Position numbers and translations under genes: made by a program. A stretch of DNA of 64,000 nucleotides from Serinus canaria (Eukaryota > Chordata > Aves > Passeriformes > Fringillidae): contig NC_066314.1 of assembly GCF_022539315.1 (NCBI RefSeq), forward strand, positions 50,963,180-51,027,179, in the 5' to 3' direction. This document shows positions 1 through 13,100 of this stretch, one piece after another. The notes beneath the pieces were generated by a model. It had not been told where the DNA came from. It saw only the letters and a program-made list of their open reading frames with translations, and did no database searches. How positions within the stretch are numbered: the first letter of the stretch is position 1; every line of letters begins with the position of its first letter.

Positions 1-57
1 TTTGTTTTTGTTTGGTTTTTTGTTTTTGTTTTGTTTTGTTTTGTTTGGTGGTTGTTT
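1..57. repeat. TTTTG/TTTG simple repeat
   Basis: The window opens inside a low-complexity run of T stretches separated by single or double G, mostly TTTTG and TTTG units. It is cut by the window start, so its full length is unknown. It could be the A-rich tail of a retrotransposed sequence read from the other strand, but nothing downstream supports that. Seen directly. Confidence 0.85.
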
Positions 58-1314
58 TAATAGTTCACAGCTAAAGGAAAGCAGATGAGGAGAGTCAATA
101 CACAGAAGGGAATAACCCCACCATCCACATTGCTGCATCAAGCTGCCCTTTGTGAAATTCTCCTGGCTCTGCAATTTTGAGCTGAGCAGGTTATAGCTCT
201 GCATTTTCCCCCTCAGTTGGCTTCCCTTGAGCTGATTTGCTGCAATGCTCAGATCATTTTGTTGCAGCCGTTTGTGTCAGATCTGCACCTTGTGCCAGGT
301 GTCTGCTTTGGATATTTACAAGTGTACATGAGATCTGAGGAAAGCAGAGCTAATCAGTGAGTCTTGATAATTAATAAGCTTTGCAATCTCACAACATTTT
401 GCACTGCTCCCTTGCTTTCCCCCAGGATTCCCAGGAGTTGCTCCTACTCCTCCTGCTGAGCTGTGGGCCACCTCAAGGGCTCTGTCTGAGAGCAGCACCT
501 CTGTTCCTCACAAACCTGAAAGACACCTCTCCTCTTTCTAATTACTGGATGGTCATCAGCATAATGCTGTTTGTTATCATCATGGGGGGATCTACTGTTT
601 GCTGAAGACCAAGTGGAAAAGCAAATAATTTGGGTAAGCTCTGCTGATTGTAGACTTCAGCTTTATTTAGTTAAATTTGTTTCACATAGATGGTATCCCA
701 AGGTATTTATCAAAGTTTAATAATACACAATAGCAGAGGGAGAGAGAAATTAGGAGGCACAGGCATGGGAGCAGAGATGTTTTCGGATGAGATTTGAAAA
801 TAAATGGAGAAGTGGTGAGGCAGAAAGAAACAACAGGAAAAGAGAACTGTTCCAGATGGTAGGAGATACAAGGGGAAAAGGCTTTTCCAACAGTTACAGC
901 TTGAGCATAATAAGGCACAGAGAGATGACTGGTGTCATTTGGAGAGAAAAACAGGAAGAGGGAAGAGGAATTCATGGAAATGGAGTGGGAAAAGGTCACA
1001 GAACGTAAATAAAGAAATGAATCAGGGGCTGTAGCATCTTCCTCTGTAAATGTTGTGATGACAATTTGAAAATCCACTGCACCTGCAAAAAGGCTGGCAT
1101 GTTCAGGATGGCTGGAGGCAAAAAGAATTTCTTTTTATCCAGTAAGTTATGAGAAGGAGTCAAGGTGTTGTCACATATAGAGTGGATTATGGTTGTCAAA
1201 GGACTACTTCCTGTGACCTGAAGTTGTTTCTGTTTGCTGGGTAGAAAAAATGAAGTCATGGTACACATTTCTAACAGTAATATGGAAAAAGAGAGGAATA
1301 TTGCAGGAGGAAAC
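58..1314. other. Unique non-coding sequence
   Basis: No gene or repeat family was recognised. Short open frames (up to 131 codons, minus strand, 682-1077) have no recognisable domain. 720-1010 is purine-rich on the plus strand, which by itself opens frames by chance. Confidence 0.6.
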
Positions 1315-1690
1315 TGTGGTGACCAGGATGTTTGGCCAATTCCCTTTGAATGTGAGCACCTAGGCAATTCCTTATTCACCCAACAGTCCATCCATCAGAT
1401 CCCTGTCTCTCCTTACCTTTGGACAGAAGGACCAGATTGGAGGGGACTGTGTAAACGGCCATAGAGCAGTGCAGACAGATGACATCTGTAGTCCTTGCCC
1501 ACTGACTGGGCCACTCTGTCACTGAAGGCCATTAGGCTGGTCAGGCAAGACTTGCCCTTGGAGAAACCATGCTGTCCTGAATCACCTCCCTGTTCTCCAT
1601 GTGCCTTAGACAACTTCCAAGTGGATATGCTCCGTGATCTTCCCAGGCACAGTGATGAGGCTGACAGGTTGGCTGATCCTGCCAGATCAG
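1315..1690 (-). mobile_element. CR1 LINE fragment, reverse-transcriptase region
   Basis: Read on the minus strand, this matches the central reverse-transcriptase part of CR1 ORF2. The best part is about 1530-1680, where the typical run through the 'AGCATGG-TTT-CCAAGGGCAA' stretch and the preceding 'CCTGTCAGCCTCA' block can be followed. The match continues at lower quality down to about 1315. The copy is truncated at both ends and carries frame breaks, so it is dead. Its boundary near 1680-1690 coincides with a long hairpin. Family call by eye; the start is approximate. Confidence 0.75.
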
Positions 1691-1752
1691 CATTCACATT
1701 CCTTTCTATTTTCCCAGAAAATTGAAAGGAATGTGAATGCTGTTTTGGCAGG
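1678..1752. repeat. Long near-perfect hairpin (36-nt arms, 3-nt loop)
   Basis: The arms are 1678-1713 and 1717-1752, with loop 1714-1716. Of 36 opposed positions, 33 are Watson-Crick, one is a G-T wobble (1685/1745), and two are T-T mismatches (1687/1743 and 1707/1723). The core 19-base arm at 1688-1706 is perfectly complementary to 1724-1742. The hairpin straddles the 5' truncation edge of the minus-strand CR1 fragment. That fits an inverted duplication made during insertion or a template switch. A transcript from either strand could fold into a stem of pre-miRNA size, but the tiny loop and lack of known homology leave that speculative. Confidence 0.9.
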
Positions 1753-3196
1753 AGTTGTCACAAATCCATCAGGATGAAACACATGCTGGGAAGAGAACTA
1801 AAACTGTGAAGCCACTTTATGTGTAACCCCAGCCTCTGCAGGGAATTTTGGCAATCTGTTCACATTCCCCTCAGAGCTTTCAAAGCCCAGAATAGAGAAG
1901 GAAGTCACGGCCCTGGCAGTGAGGGCATTGATCCAGCAGCCCCTCCAGGAGCCTGTAGAGAGAGGAGACACAGAGAAGCTGCAGGTTCTGGTCCCAAACA
2001 CAGGGCATAGCAGTGTCTTTTTGAAATTTGTCACAACCTTTTGGTATTTGTAGCCTTTGTGGTGAAAAATCAGAGGTCAACCAAAAAGCCACAGAAATTA
2101 AAGAGTGAAGGAAGGAGAGATATTGATTTGCCAGTACAGAAATGAGATAGGCCTCACCTTCAGGAAATATCTGATATCAAAGTACAAAGGGAAAAAGCTA
2201 TGTAGACCTTCATATTTATTTATTTTTCAGTGCAATAAGAAACAACCTGGTATTAAAAGATTATCAGAAGGAGTTCCACATTTTTTTTCAGAAAGAGAGG
2301 GACTTCTAGCAATATTAGGATTTAGAATAAATTTTCATAAGAGTTTAGGTACCCCAAATCTGCCTCACTATTTCTTACAATAACAAACCGGTCTTCAGAA
2401 TTGTTGGGTAATAACCAAGAAAATTCAAAACCAATTACTTTTTCTACTCTTTTCCTGTTTGAAATGGCTGTGTTTCTTGTATTTGAATGAATGAGTGTCA
2501 TCTGTTGGTGCAAATAACTTATGTGCCGATAGGCCAATATCTGTAATTATCAGGGCAGGTCACTTTGCTGGAAGGTATTAATATTTTATTTAAAACCATT
2601 TACTAAAGAGTTTGCATTGTGTTAACTTAATATAGGAGTTCAATGATAAATCTGATTGCTCATTCAACAGTACTGATAAATAAGAGAAGAAGAGGTTGTA
2701 CAGTTATACTTACATATCACCAGATATTAAATGATTATTGGTTTACTTTTTACTAAGCCATAGCAGACATCATTTCCCTATACATTCTTTTAAAGGAAGT
2801 CTTTCACCAACTCAGGACACTTCTGGTTTAGGGTCAGTGTTATAAATGCTTTACCATGGCCTCAGGGTTGCATTTCTCTGTTTGTGTTAGTGAAGAATTG
2901 AAGAGAGCAGGAAGAGGCAGAGTCCATCCTGAGTGGAAGGCAGATCGACCAGGCATGACAAATGAGCCATGGAGTTAAGAAAACATTGGATAAGGCACAG
3001 ATATCCCATTCCCAGAGTGCTTCGAAGCCTCTTTAGCATGGACACACAGCACAAGGTGATACAGCACAGACAAAATGTTAGTATTTTACATACACATTTT
3101 GTAAGAATAGTTTAAACAGAGCATTACTGAGCGGAGTGGCACTTTTCGGGATAGGCTTTTGTTCATGGTGACTGCTAACCTGGTCAGTAAGGACAA
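1753..3196. other. Unique non-coding sequence
   Basis: No gene or repeat family was recognised. The 1820-2040 part has moderate GC and overlapping short frames on both strands (63-78 codons) without a recognisable product. 2160-2800 is AT-rich and featureless. Confidence 0.55.
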
Positions 3197-3858
3197 GCAT
3201 GTGTCCTGGGTTGACTATATGATGCTTTTATCCCCAATCGTCTTGTTCCGTTTATGCTGAATAGTAAGTTTTGCACCTTTAAGACTTGCTCCAAGGATTG
3301 AGGGGGGGAGAGGAGGCGCGCAGTTTGTTTTCAGACACTGAACTCTCTCCTACACATTCCTGCTCCTGGACTGCGTTGTCTGCAGATGAACAGACGACAG
3401 GACAGAGCTCTCTTTTTTGCTTTTAGCTAGTTTAGCTAGCTGAGGCAAAGAAGTTCCCTGGACTGTGATTTTTTTTCTTTTTTTCCCTTTCTTTGGACCT
3501 GTTCACACCTGCTCTGGACTGAACACCCAGCAGAGCACCGGCAGCTCGCATTGGTGGCCACCAGGCCGGGCTTGGGCCACGGCATTTCCAGCGCCCGAGG
3601 GACTGATAAGGGACTGAGTGAGCTGAACTGGAATCTGGGGAGGGGACTTTCTGGGTTTGTCATCTCTTTTGGAGCAGCAAGGGGTTTTATTGTTTAATAT
3701 TGTTTAGGTTTTATTGTTTAATAAACAGTTTTTTTCCACTTTTCTCCAAGGAGGTATTTTCTTCCGGACCAGTTGTGGGGAGGGGTGACTGAATCTGCTT
3801 TCCTAGAGGAGCCCTTTGGGGGTTCTCTCCCAAATTTGCCCTGAACCAGGACAGCATG
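3197..3858 (+). mobile_element. Solo LTR, ERVL-like, with 5-bp target duplication
   Basis: The LTR body is 3202-3853 (652 bp). It starts TGTCCTGG and ends CCAGGACA, a perfect 8-bp terminal inverted repeat. It is flanked by GCATG at 3197-3201 and 3854-3858. A polyadenylation signal AATAAA at 3720-3725 sets plus orientation, with about 130 bp of R/U5 after it. The 5-bp duplication is what ERVL-type integrases leave. No internal retroviral sequence adjoins it, so it is a solo LTR left by recombination. The element at 6527-7172 belongs to the same family. Confidence 0.92.
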
Positions 3859-4579
3859 GTATCCTGATGGCACTACTTGGTCAAACCTCAGAGCAGAAGG
3901 AGGGATGGGCAGTCCCTGTGGATGACTGAAACTGAGAAGAAACGGGACATGGATCCTCCCTTTCCCCAATAGCAATTAGTTCCTGGTCTTCTCAAGGTTT
4001 TTAACCTTCCTGTCTCCAGCTAATTCCAATTTCTCCTGCCCCAGTAAGTATTTTCAAAGCAAGACTGAGCTGCAGCTGGCTGGCTGACTCTCAGCTTTTC
4101 CGTCTCCTTCCAATGTGAAGAACAGAATCAAGAGCCTTCTCATTTAACTCTATTTATATATTTTGCAACTGCTCTAGTTTGCTTCAGTCAAAATCCTCCT
4201 TAAAAATACGAGCACTGCTTCTTTCCATTTAGAGGCAGGAGGCAGCAGCTGCCTGGCCTTGGGCACAATTACACTCCATAGCTGAGGATGGGAGTCAGTG
4301 GCAGCCTCATTCCCCCCAACTTTCATGAGGAAAAATTCATTTAGCTGCTCAGCATGGAGGATTCTGCACAGCCTCCTCCTTCCCTGAGAAGAAAGGAGTG
4401 TTTAGAATGGCATCAAGAACAATCTGCACTTGCATTTTGGCTGTTTCCTCATTCAATTGCTGCTGAGTTTCCTTATGTCCTCTTCAAACACTTTTTGTCC
4501 CATCTGTGCGTACTGCCACTGCACCCAGGTGTCTAGCACAGAACACAAAGCCATTGTGTCCTGGCTGTTTGACTGAGCT
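3859..4579. other. Unique non-coding sequence
   Basis: Nothing recognised between the solo LTR and the small CR1 end. A 60-codon frame at 4354-4536 shows no domain. Confidence 0.55.
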
Positions 4580-4662
4580 AATCATAGTGTCATAGAATGG
4601 CTGGGATTGGAAGGGACCTAAAAGCTCATCTAGTTACAATCCCCCTCACAACCATTCAGGAA
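4580..4662 (-). mobile_element. CR1 LINE 3' end fragment
   Basis: On the plus strand this reads as the reverse complement of a CR1 3' UTR end: the terminal 'ATCATAG..TCATAGAATGG' repeat, then the 'TTGGAAGGGACCT' block and the following 'CATCTAGTT' and 'CCCC' blocks. Only about 80 bp is kept, which is typical of heavily 5'-truncated CR1 copies. Confidence 0.85.
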
Positions 4663-6521
4663 AAATCTGTCCCTTACTGGATAAGCACAATATTTTAAAG
4701 AAATATTTATGTCAAGACTCTCATATTGTGCTAAGCTTCTTGTCCTATAAACCCTGTCTCTCCTTAAAAGTATCTGCAGGACCTAATGATTCTGAACTCT
4801 TTGACATGTTTGCTTGATGTCTCAAAATTGTAATGCCTAGATTTTAAGAAACTAGATACTAGCACATGATAACCCAGAATATAAAGTGTAGTTTGGTAAT
4901 ATGAAATTTAAATGCAGATTGGCTGGTTTTCAGTAGCCTTTTTCAACAGGCTACTGTTTTGGCATATTTTTGCACTACCGTGCTTTATGAAAAAAACCCC
5001 AAAACCAAACCAGGAGTCACAGTCGCATGAAAAGACTATGTTTCAGTGCAAACTATTTAAACTCATGTTGCTAAAAAGTGATTAATGGTCAAATTGCTGG
5101 AGCAGATATATCGTGTCAGATAAAGTAACTCAAGCTGCTCTTCTGTCTCTTGAAGATCAAGGAGATGGCTCTAATCATGCTGCATGCAGTGTACCCAGAA
5201 TATGGTGGTTGCTGTCTCTAGGGCCCACCAAAAGCTGTCCTTCTAGCCTGAACTGATGCAGGATAACTCTCTCAAGGGAGCAGGTGCACTTGTTTCTACA
5301 GAGGTGAAGAACCTCAGCTGGAAAGTTTTGAGCAGCACTGTCTGGAAAGAGAAAATAAAGAGGGATGGGGAAAGAAACTGGGCTTTGCTTACTGTACCTT
5401 GGGACTGCAGTAAAGATATCTAACACTGGGAGCATTCTCTTCTGGGCTCAAGTCTGCTGTAGGGAACTGGAGATGTGCATGTTCAGAGTAAGTGAGCACC
5501 ATTGAAGTTTTATCAAGGCTTGGAGGTCCCAGAGATCATCAGTAAAAATAAAATCTCTAGCTGGACCAGCAGCCATGCAACAGGACAGTCTCCAGGAGTC
5601 TGGTGAAATTACACAGGTGTAATGAGGTTTCTGTTAACAGGATCATGGTGATGATGAACCGAGTCTTGTGAGGGAAAATAGTCTTACCATATGCTGTTAT
5701 ACAAATTCTAGGGCTTCTAGGACTGCTGGTAACCAAGATGACAATCTCTTTCCATATTTAGTCACACTGCACATTTGTCTATAACCTGTTCTGTAAAGAA
5801 AGCCTTATGGTTCTCTGCCAGCAAGAAAGAGACTAGAGAAGACTAAACAACAGCCTGGGTCCCTTTTTGGGGGGTGGTTTGTTTGTTTGTTTGTTGGTTT
5901 TTTTTCCCTTGGCTTTTTGTTTAGTGCAACTGAGCTGACATTTATGCCAGAAAATCATCTGAGGGGAAGAGGAAAGAACAAAACATATCCTATTTTCTGA
6001 AATTTTTATCTGATGGGAACTTCTGAAAGATAATGATGTAATGGACCAAAAAAATGTACTGAATCTTTTTAGGCCATGTGCATCAATCATATGGGCTCTC
6101 TGAGCATTTGTACTGACAAGTAAGATATCCTCCATCAGTTGTGAGGGGCTGTGCAAGGGAACAGCTTTGTAATGGACTGACCCTTGATTCATGCTCAGCT
6201 ATGTGCTGGGGGCTGGGAATCAGGTAGGACAGCAATTCTGTTGTCAAGTTTTTATAATCCTCCTCCTCAATAGCAGCCTCCTCTGCCTATTCAATGCATG
6301 GTGACAGCAACAGAGACTGGGGAATGCTGTTCAGTGGAGCAGAACACAGTGAGTGCAAGTCCAGTCTTTGTGTACAGACTGCTCGCACTTACACAACAGA
6401 CCGTGAAGCCATGAGCACTTCCCAGCTCTATGGAGCACCAGGTTGCATTGGAAGCTGCAGAAGCAATGGTTCAGGACAGTCTCTCTTGTAGCCTTCCATA
6501 TTTAAGCAGTTTGGAGCTTGT
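4663..6521. other. Unique non-coding sequence with minor simple repeats
   Basis: No gene seen. There is a small perfect 9-bp hairpin at 4931-4956 (arms 4931-4939 and 4948-4956) and a TTTG-type repeat at about 5877-5906. The 119-codon minus-strand frame at 5833-6192 runs over that simple repeat and is not credible as a protein. Confidence 0.55.
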
Positions 6522-7177
6522 CTGGATGTCCTGGTTTAGGGCAAATTTGGGAGAAAACCTCCAAAAGGGGGCCCTTCCAGAAAGCAAACCCACATTGCCC
6601 CTACCCCCAACCTGTTTGGGAAAGATTCCTTAGAGAGAAGCAGAAAGAACCTGTTTATTTAACAGGCACAGCAACCCCCAGCACACAACATGAACAATAC
6701 CAGATGACAACACTCTTTCACCACTCTAAAAAATATGACAAATCAAAAAGTCTCTCTTGGGGGTGGTTGCTCTGTTATCAGTCCGTCTAGTGCCGGCGGT
6801 AGCTGCTGCAGCCACAAGGTGCAAACTCTTGGTGTTTCCCAGGTTCCAGTCGGGAGCAGGTTAGAGTAGTTCCAAAAAAGGGAAACAAAAAACAGTCCAG
6901 GAGAAAATTCGGACTGCTTAGCTAAACTAACTAATGAGCAGAAGCAAAATGCAAGAGCAGAGCAGGAGCAAGAGCAAGAGCAAAGTGAAAAGCCAGGCAA
7001 AAAGCAAAAGCAGCACTATGTACTGCCCCGTCTGTGTCCTGCCAGCCCTGGGGGAGCGGCTGAAAACCAAAACAAAACATTCACTCTTCAGAGCCAGTCT
7101 TGAAGGCACAGAACATAGCATAAACAGAACACACGAATGGAGATACAAGCATCATAGCATCACCCTAGGACACGGGA
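6522..7177 (-). mobile_element. Solo LTR, same ERVL-like family as 3202-3853
   Basis: The body is 6527-7172 (646 bp). The plus strand starts TGTCCTGG and ends CCTAGGACA. Read on the minus strand, its last 120 bp matches the 3' end of the 3202-3853 LTR, including the final 'CTCCCAAATTTGCCCT' block and a polyadenylation signal (TTTATT at 6654-6659 on the plus strand). The flanks CTGGA (6522-6526) and CGGGA (7173-7177) differ at one base and look like an aged 5-bp target duplication. The 111-codon frame at 6934-7269 lies mostly inside the LTR, over a repetitive AGCAAGAGC-type stretch at about 6950-7010, and is not a gene. Confidence 0.88.
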
Positions 7178-10100
7178 GCAGACATGAGAAATCAGTCAGT
7201 GACATGCATAATGTAGCTTTAAATGGTCAGGCTAAAGGAGAGGAATGCCTCTCATCAGTGGCCATCTGAGGTACCAAGGGAAGGCTGTGAAGGAACACCA
7301 ATGAACACAGTCCTGCTCACACCCTTCCCAGCAATCCTATTCCCAGTCCATCTCACTGTCTCTGACAAGGTTTGTCTAGAGTAGTCATGGTCCTAAACTG
7401 CCTAGCAGTACATGTACAGACAGGGAATCTACAGTTTAAGATTTCTAGTTGTTGCACATGCTCGGTCCACAAGTATAAAGAAAGCAGAATGCGAATGCCT
7501 TTGTAAGCACAGGTGTTTGCATGGAGCACTTTATGTAAAAGAATCCTACATAAATTTCAATGCTGTGAGGCTGTAGATAGCTGGATAGAGAAAATTCTGA
7601 TTAAAAACCAAAAAATTTTTCATGCCATAGAATGGCTAAGACAGCATTAAATGCCTTCATTTAAGGGACAAATCACACATTATAATACAGTTTACAATAA
7701 TACTCATTGGGATTTTTGTAGCCTCTAGAGTATACTGCAAAAGTAGTACACATATACCAAAGAATGTACAGAAGGAAGATATCTAAGGGAGTCACAGGTT
7801 ATGGTAAAATTCCTAGTTCTTTCAGGGTTGTATTTAACAAACTAAAGCTTAACTCTTTGAGTATGAACATCCTCATGTAGGATCACTATGCTACCTAGAA
7901 TGGGGAAGACTGCATCTTATGTACCAAATGCTTGCAAAACAGCTATGTTAAATTTAATTTTTCTTTTAAATTAAATTAACTTTTTATTTTAAATTTAATT
8001 TTTCTTTTTCTCAAAGAAATTCTGGAACCTGTTATGGCTGATGTAGTTTTAGTATAAGGTCATGCAAATCTACAAAATTAATTTTATCCATTTGAAATGA
8101 GCAGACTAGCTGTATCACCAAGGCTGGACATGAAGTCTGCTGTTCATGGACAAAATGGTTTGAGTCTTTCATCAATTTGGGCTATTGTGTTAGTACAGAA
8201 GTACCTTCTGAGATAAAATACCTGTCATTCAGTCTCTTAGGATAAATATTCATACATGTGTTCTAACCATATGCATGGACAATCCAGTTCTCCACTTCCC
8301 ATACATGTTCAGTCTATGTTTAATAACTATGGAAGCTCTCCGTGGATAATCTTCAAACAATCTCTGACTTCTGTTCACCTCAAAGTTGTTGGGTATTTTT
8401 TTTTTTTTGGCAAATATCCATTACCAGAATGACCACATGCCTTTAGCCATTTGTTGCCTGCCATTCTATCTAGGCAGAGGAATGGATTGATTGAGCAAGT
8501 CCCTCTTCACCTTCTCTTCTTGAGAACTCAGAAAAGGAGTCTCTCATTCAAAGGCCCCTTTGAGTTGAGCAGATAGGCCATTTAGGCTCTGAATTCAGTC
8601 TTTCATGAGGACAGACTATGCTAAAGCAAATGACTTATCCTCTGCCTCTTAAAAGGAAAGAGGCAATCTTCCCCATCCAGCCTTATGTCTAGGCATGTTT
8701 GATTTGCCTTCTGACTACACTAAACCCATCTTTAAGCAGAGTATAATGAGCACAGTGTGGCTCTGCTGTCTTGTAATGCACAATTAGTTTGCTAACAACT
8801 TGTTTGAGTAGGCATGTGTGCTGCTTCATGTCTTTAAGATTACGCCTGAGCAGGATTGAAAAAACATCACAGTTCTCCTCCAGTTAGTCCTACTCTAGCC
8901 TTTCTCTGGAGCTTTCTCTCTCTCTTAGGTCTCTCTTAATTAAATCATGCCAGTCCTAATTTGGAAATGCAGATTTCAAGCAGGGAGAGAGGAAGGAATC
9001 ACACAGACAATATCTTAATTTTAGACAGAGACAAATGTGTCTTTTTCCATGAGGGAGAGAGAAGGAAGGAAAGCAAAGAAAAAAGGTTGAAAAAAAAGCA
9101 GTGGAAGAAAACCTCTAGATGAAAACTGTACATTGTATCTGAAGTGGTGATTCTCTCAAAGAGTACTAGGAAATTCAGCTGAAGTCTACAGCTGAGACAG
9201 CACTCTGTTACCATATCTAATGGCCCTCTAGCTCTCTTCTAGCTCAAGGTATACTACAGAACAGCATTGCACATATCCATTCAAGTATGCACCAAACATT
9301 TTTATAGCACTCAGAAACTACAGGAGAAAACAGCATGCATTTAAACTGTATAGCTTCTCCCTTGCCCATCCATTCCAAAGCTCAACATCACCTGTGGCTA
9401 TTGTCTTCCAAAGGATTTCTCCATGCAAATAGTTGAATGTGTGTGTTTAGGATAAACACAGAGTTCAGGGTTTCAGACTGTGGAGATTCTTTGTGCAAGC
9501 ACGGATTTAAAGAATGATGCCTAGCACAGGTTGGATATAAACAGCAGTTCCCTACCAAGGAGACTTTTGTTCCAGCCTGGAAGGGGGAGGTAAAGCAGGG
9601 AAAGCCCTTAGACTGATAAATAAGAATTTGTCTTAGGCCTTGAATTGGTTTTGAATAAATCCTCTCTGTGACAGTGTGAAGGAGGAAGTATATTTAAGAT
9701 GTGCAGTGATTGCTGTTTATTACTGTAAATTATTTATTTCTTCCTTTCTCTGGCTGCTTCCTTCTTTTGACGCAAATTATGCACATCTGGAATTTGGATC
9801 TGAGAAATACCGAAAGGGGATTATAGTTTGGTTCCCCAAAATTATTCCTCCTTCAGATTTGCTCTGCATTTTTCCACCACATCTTCCATCACAGAATTAT
9901 CTGCTCTGAGCCAAGATATTCCATGCTGACAAGTCTGGGTGAATGTCTGGAGATGGAGCTGCAGTCCAGCTTATTCAAAAGTGAAATGAAATTCAGGAAT
10001 TATTGTAAAAGTCTATTTTCTTGCAGGTTATCTGTTCAGAATAAACTGGATGGGGGAAGGTGGGAAATGAGGCTGTGTGACATCTAATTTCACTGATCTG

Positions 10101-13100
10101 GTAGCCCATTTCTGACAGAAGTCTTGTTCTGGTCTGCAGACAAATTATCCAGATACCATCTATGATGAATTGGGCAGGTGAGGTTTGCTTTCCCCCAGGA
10201 CAATGAAGAAACACATGAAAGTCTACCAGGTCCAAAAAGCAAATAGAACATTGTCAAAAGGACCAAAAGTAGGTTCAGTACGAGTGGGTAATACTGCCTT
10301 GTCACAGGGGTGACAAAGTGCAATGTGAGTCTTCTCTGAAATGCTGTGGTGCAGCCAGGCAGCAGCACAGGCAGAAAGGTTCCATGCAGGTGCTCTGCAG
10401 TGTGGCTGCAGCCAGCACCTGGCAGCTGGAGCCAGCCCTCAGTGGCATCAAACCTAGCACTGCCTGGCTTTACTCCAGCAACACTTCTTTGCAGTGGATG
10501 CCATAGGAGTCTGGGTGTAATTTGAGAAACAAGACAGGTAAGTTAGAAATTGCACCTTCTGTAGAACAGCAGACCCTGGATTTCTCTGTTTAGATTTCTT
10601 CTATTTGAGAGGCTGGTTTTCCTGTTCACCTCAAACTGAGCTCACACTGTGAAGAGGCAATGGAATAAAAGAGAATTTTGGCAATGTTCATAGTAATTCA
10701 GAAAAGCTCAGCCTGTAGTTAAAGAACATGGCCAAGGATTTGGTGGCAGATCCTCTGGAGGCCATTGCATAGCCAGGAGCAGCTGGGTCACAGCAGACCC
10801 TCCACTGCTGGCAAATATCTTCTTCTTTAGGGATGTGGTTTAATTAAACTTCTTTTTAGCTACTGGAATTTTGTGAAGGGTCTACAAGGAAAACTGCTTC
10901 AGGGTGTTCAGCTGGCTTTTCTTATATTTCTATTTGCAGTTTAGCAGACTCATCAGATTCCCAGGTAGCAGCAGTTTCTTGTGCTGCTGGTAAGGAAAAA
11001 GTGACCTTTTCTCTCCACTGCAGACCTTGCTGCAGTTTCTGGTACCTTTATCACACGGTACGAACAGACCAACATAATGCCCTCTGCATGGGACTTCACC
11101 TCTGAAATCACTTCCAAACATGAATTGTCTGCTAATTAAATAAAAGTACTCACAAGTGACATGCTACAACAACATGGGTCAGGACTTCAAACGTAAAGGC
11201 AAGCCCAAGAACCCCTACAGTTTCCTGTGAGTGCTGCAGTCTTTCCTTTTGGAAGGCTGCTATGTGTCAAGCAAAGTGCAAGGATAACATTAATATTCTC
11301 AGCAAAGTTCATAGTAAAAGCTGTTTATACATCAGATAATCCAAAAGGGAAAAAGCAAGAAGAGGAGGAAAGAGAGAAAGGGAAGGAAGGCATGAATTGA
11401 AAGACAGTATCTATGTTTTCTTCCTCTTTTCTCCTCCTCATAAATTTTCAGCAACTCATTTGCAAACTCCTGCAATTTTTCTTATACCAAGACAACCGTT
11501 TGTTTCATACTCAAATGGTGATATATTTGAAACAGTAGGCTTCCGCTCCCTCTGACAGAACAGTTGTGAGGAACTGCCTTCTTAAAATACCATAAAGGAC
11601 CTGAATTAAACAAAGTAGTTTGTGTAAAGTCTCTCAGGTGTACAGGGTCAGAAGAGGAGGAGAACTCAAAACTGAAATGGTAGAAGACATTAGAGAACAA
11701 TAGATCAGAAAGGGGTCCAGGATGTGGTGTTATAGAGCATGACAAGGAATATTACAGATGTGGTCTGTGTGGCTCTGGTGTCCCAAACTCTATCTTCTGT
11801 CCAGGCCCAGCTGCAAGTCACTGTTTCACTGCGTGAACTGTACTGTATCAGTTCCTGACTAAGCCCATATTAACAATAATAAGCTGGCTATTTAAAAAAA
11901 ATCTAAATGAGCTGTCATGGACCTTAAGTTCCCGTCCTTTAGGCACTGAAGTGCTACTCCCTTGACCAATTATTCTGACCTCTGAAATACTGAGAAATTA
12001 ATTTTCTCTCCTCAAAGTCAGTTAGAAAAAAAATCCCAAACAAATAGAACATCTTTTTGAAATGTATCAAATCTGACTTGAAGGAGCCCAAGCAAAGGCA
12101 ATCTAACTTCTTTGCTCAGTAAGCTACTTTAATGTTTAGCTGACCTCATTGCTAGAAAATGGCAAGGTTACTTTCAACCTCCAAAACGAATCTGTTTCAG
12201 AGGATACTTTCTACTTAGCTCCATCATGATAACGTCTTTACATGCATGAATGCCCTTTTGCAATGATCCTAGGAACATGTCCTTGACTAACCCACAGGTA
12301 CTCGCTGTCATCCTGTGGCATGTGAAGGAAAGAACAGAGAAACTGGGTAAACCATTATCCTTCCCTCAGTGTATCACTCCTGTTTTGTGCAACAAGATAT
12401 GCAGGGATTTCCCAAGCCAAAAGCTACTTCTAGACCTTTGCTTTTCTGGTGAACAGTTGCTCACCTCCTTAAGATTCCCACTGTGTAAGTTTGTTTTTTC
12501 CTGACACTGGATAATTTCTGTGCCCTTTGATATTTGCAGCACACTTTCATGAGAAGTGTGAACAAATACAGTGCTATTCCATTGTGAAATAACCTTGGAA
12601 GTAGTGGAAGGATGGTATATGACACTAAAATACTGGCCCTCTACTCCTGAAGTTAAAGATACATCAGTAATGAGGCCCTGGGATTCAGATCCTCTTGATA
12701 GCAAAGTTCTCAGCCTGGGCTTTCTCTCAAAAAGAATGTGAAATACCTTAACTTTCTGGGCCTGTCAGCTCCTCTGCTGGAAGCATGCAAGAACTATGAA
12801 AGACCTGGCAATTTCTGCCAATATAATTTCTGGCAGGCACCTTCTGGAAGAGAATTGTATTCACAGTGTGTTTTCTCACATCTGTTTTGCATGCTATTAC
12901 ATGCTCTGTGTTTCACTGTCACCTGACTGAGCCCACATTTTACAGCTTTTAAAGCTCGTTGTCGTGCTAATGCTTTTAATTTTGCCATGTACTTCTGGCT
13001 TAAAGCACACTATGTGATCTCAAAAGAAACAAAGCATACCTAGCCAGACTGCTCGATTGCCTTAGCTTCCTCTCCAAAGCTGAAAAAGTGTCTTTGCATT

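Noticed and set aside
3202..7172. A provirus bounded by two LTRs
   Set aside because: The LTRs are in opposite orientation, have separate target duplications, and no gag/pol/env-like sequence lies between them.
6934..7269. Lys/Ser-rich 111-codon frame
   Set aside because: Mostly inside the minus-strand solo LTR and driven by an AGCAAGAGC-type repetitive stretch.
7621..7640. CATAGAATGGCT resembling a CR1 3' end
   Set aside because: The match is only about 12 bases and does not continue into the next CR1 block.
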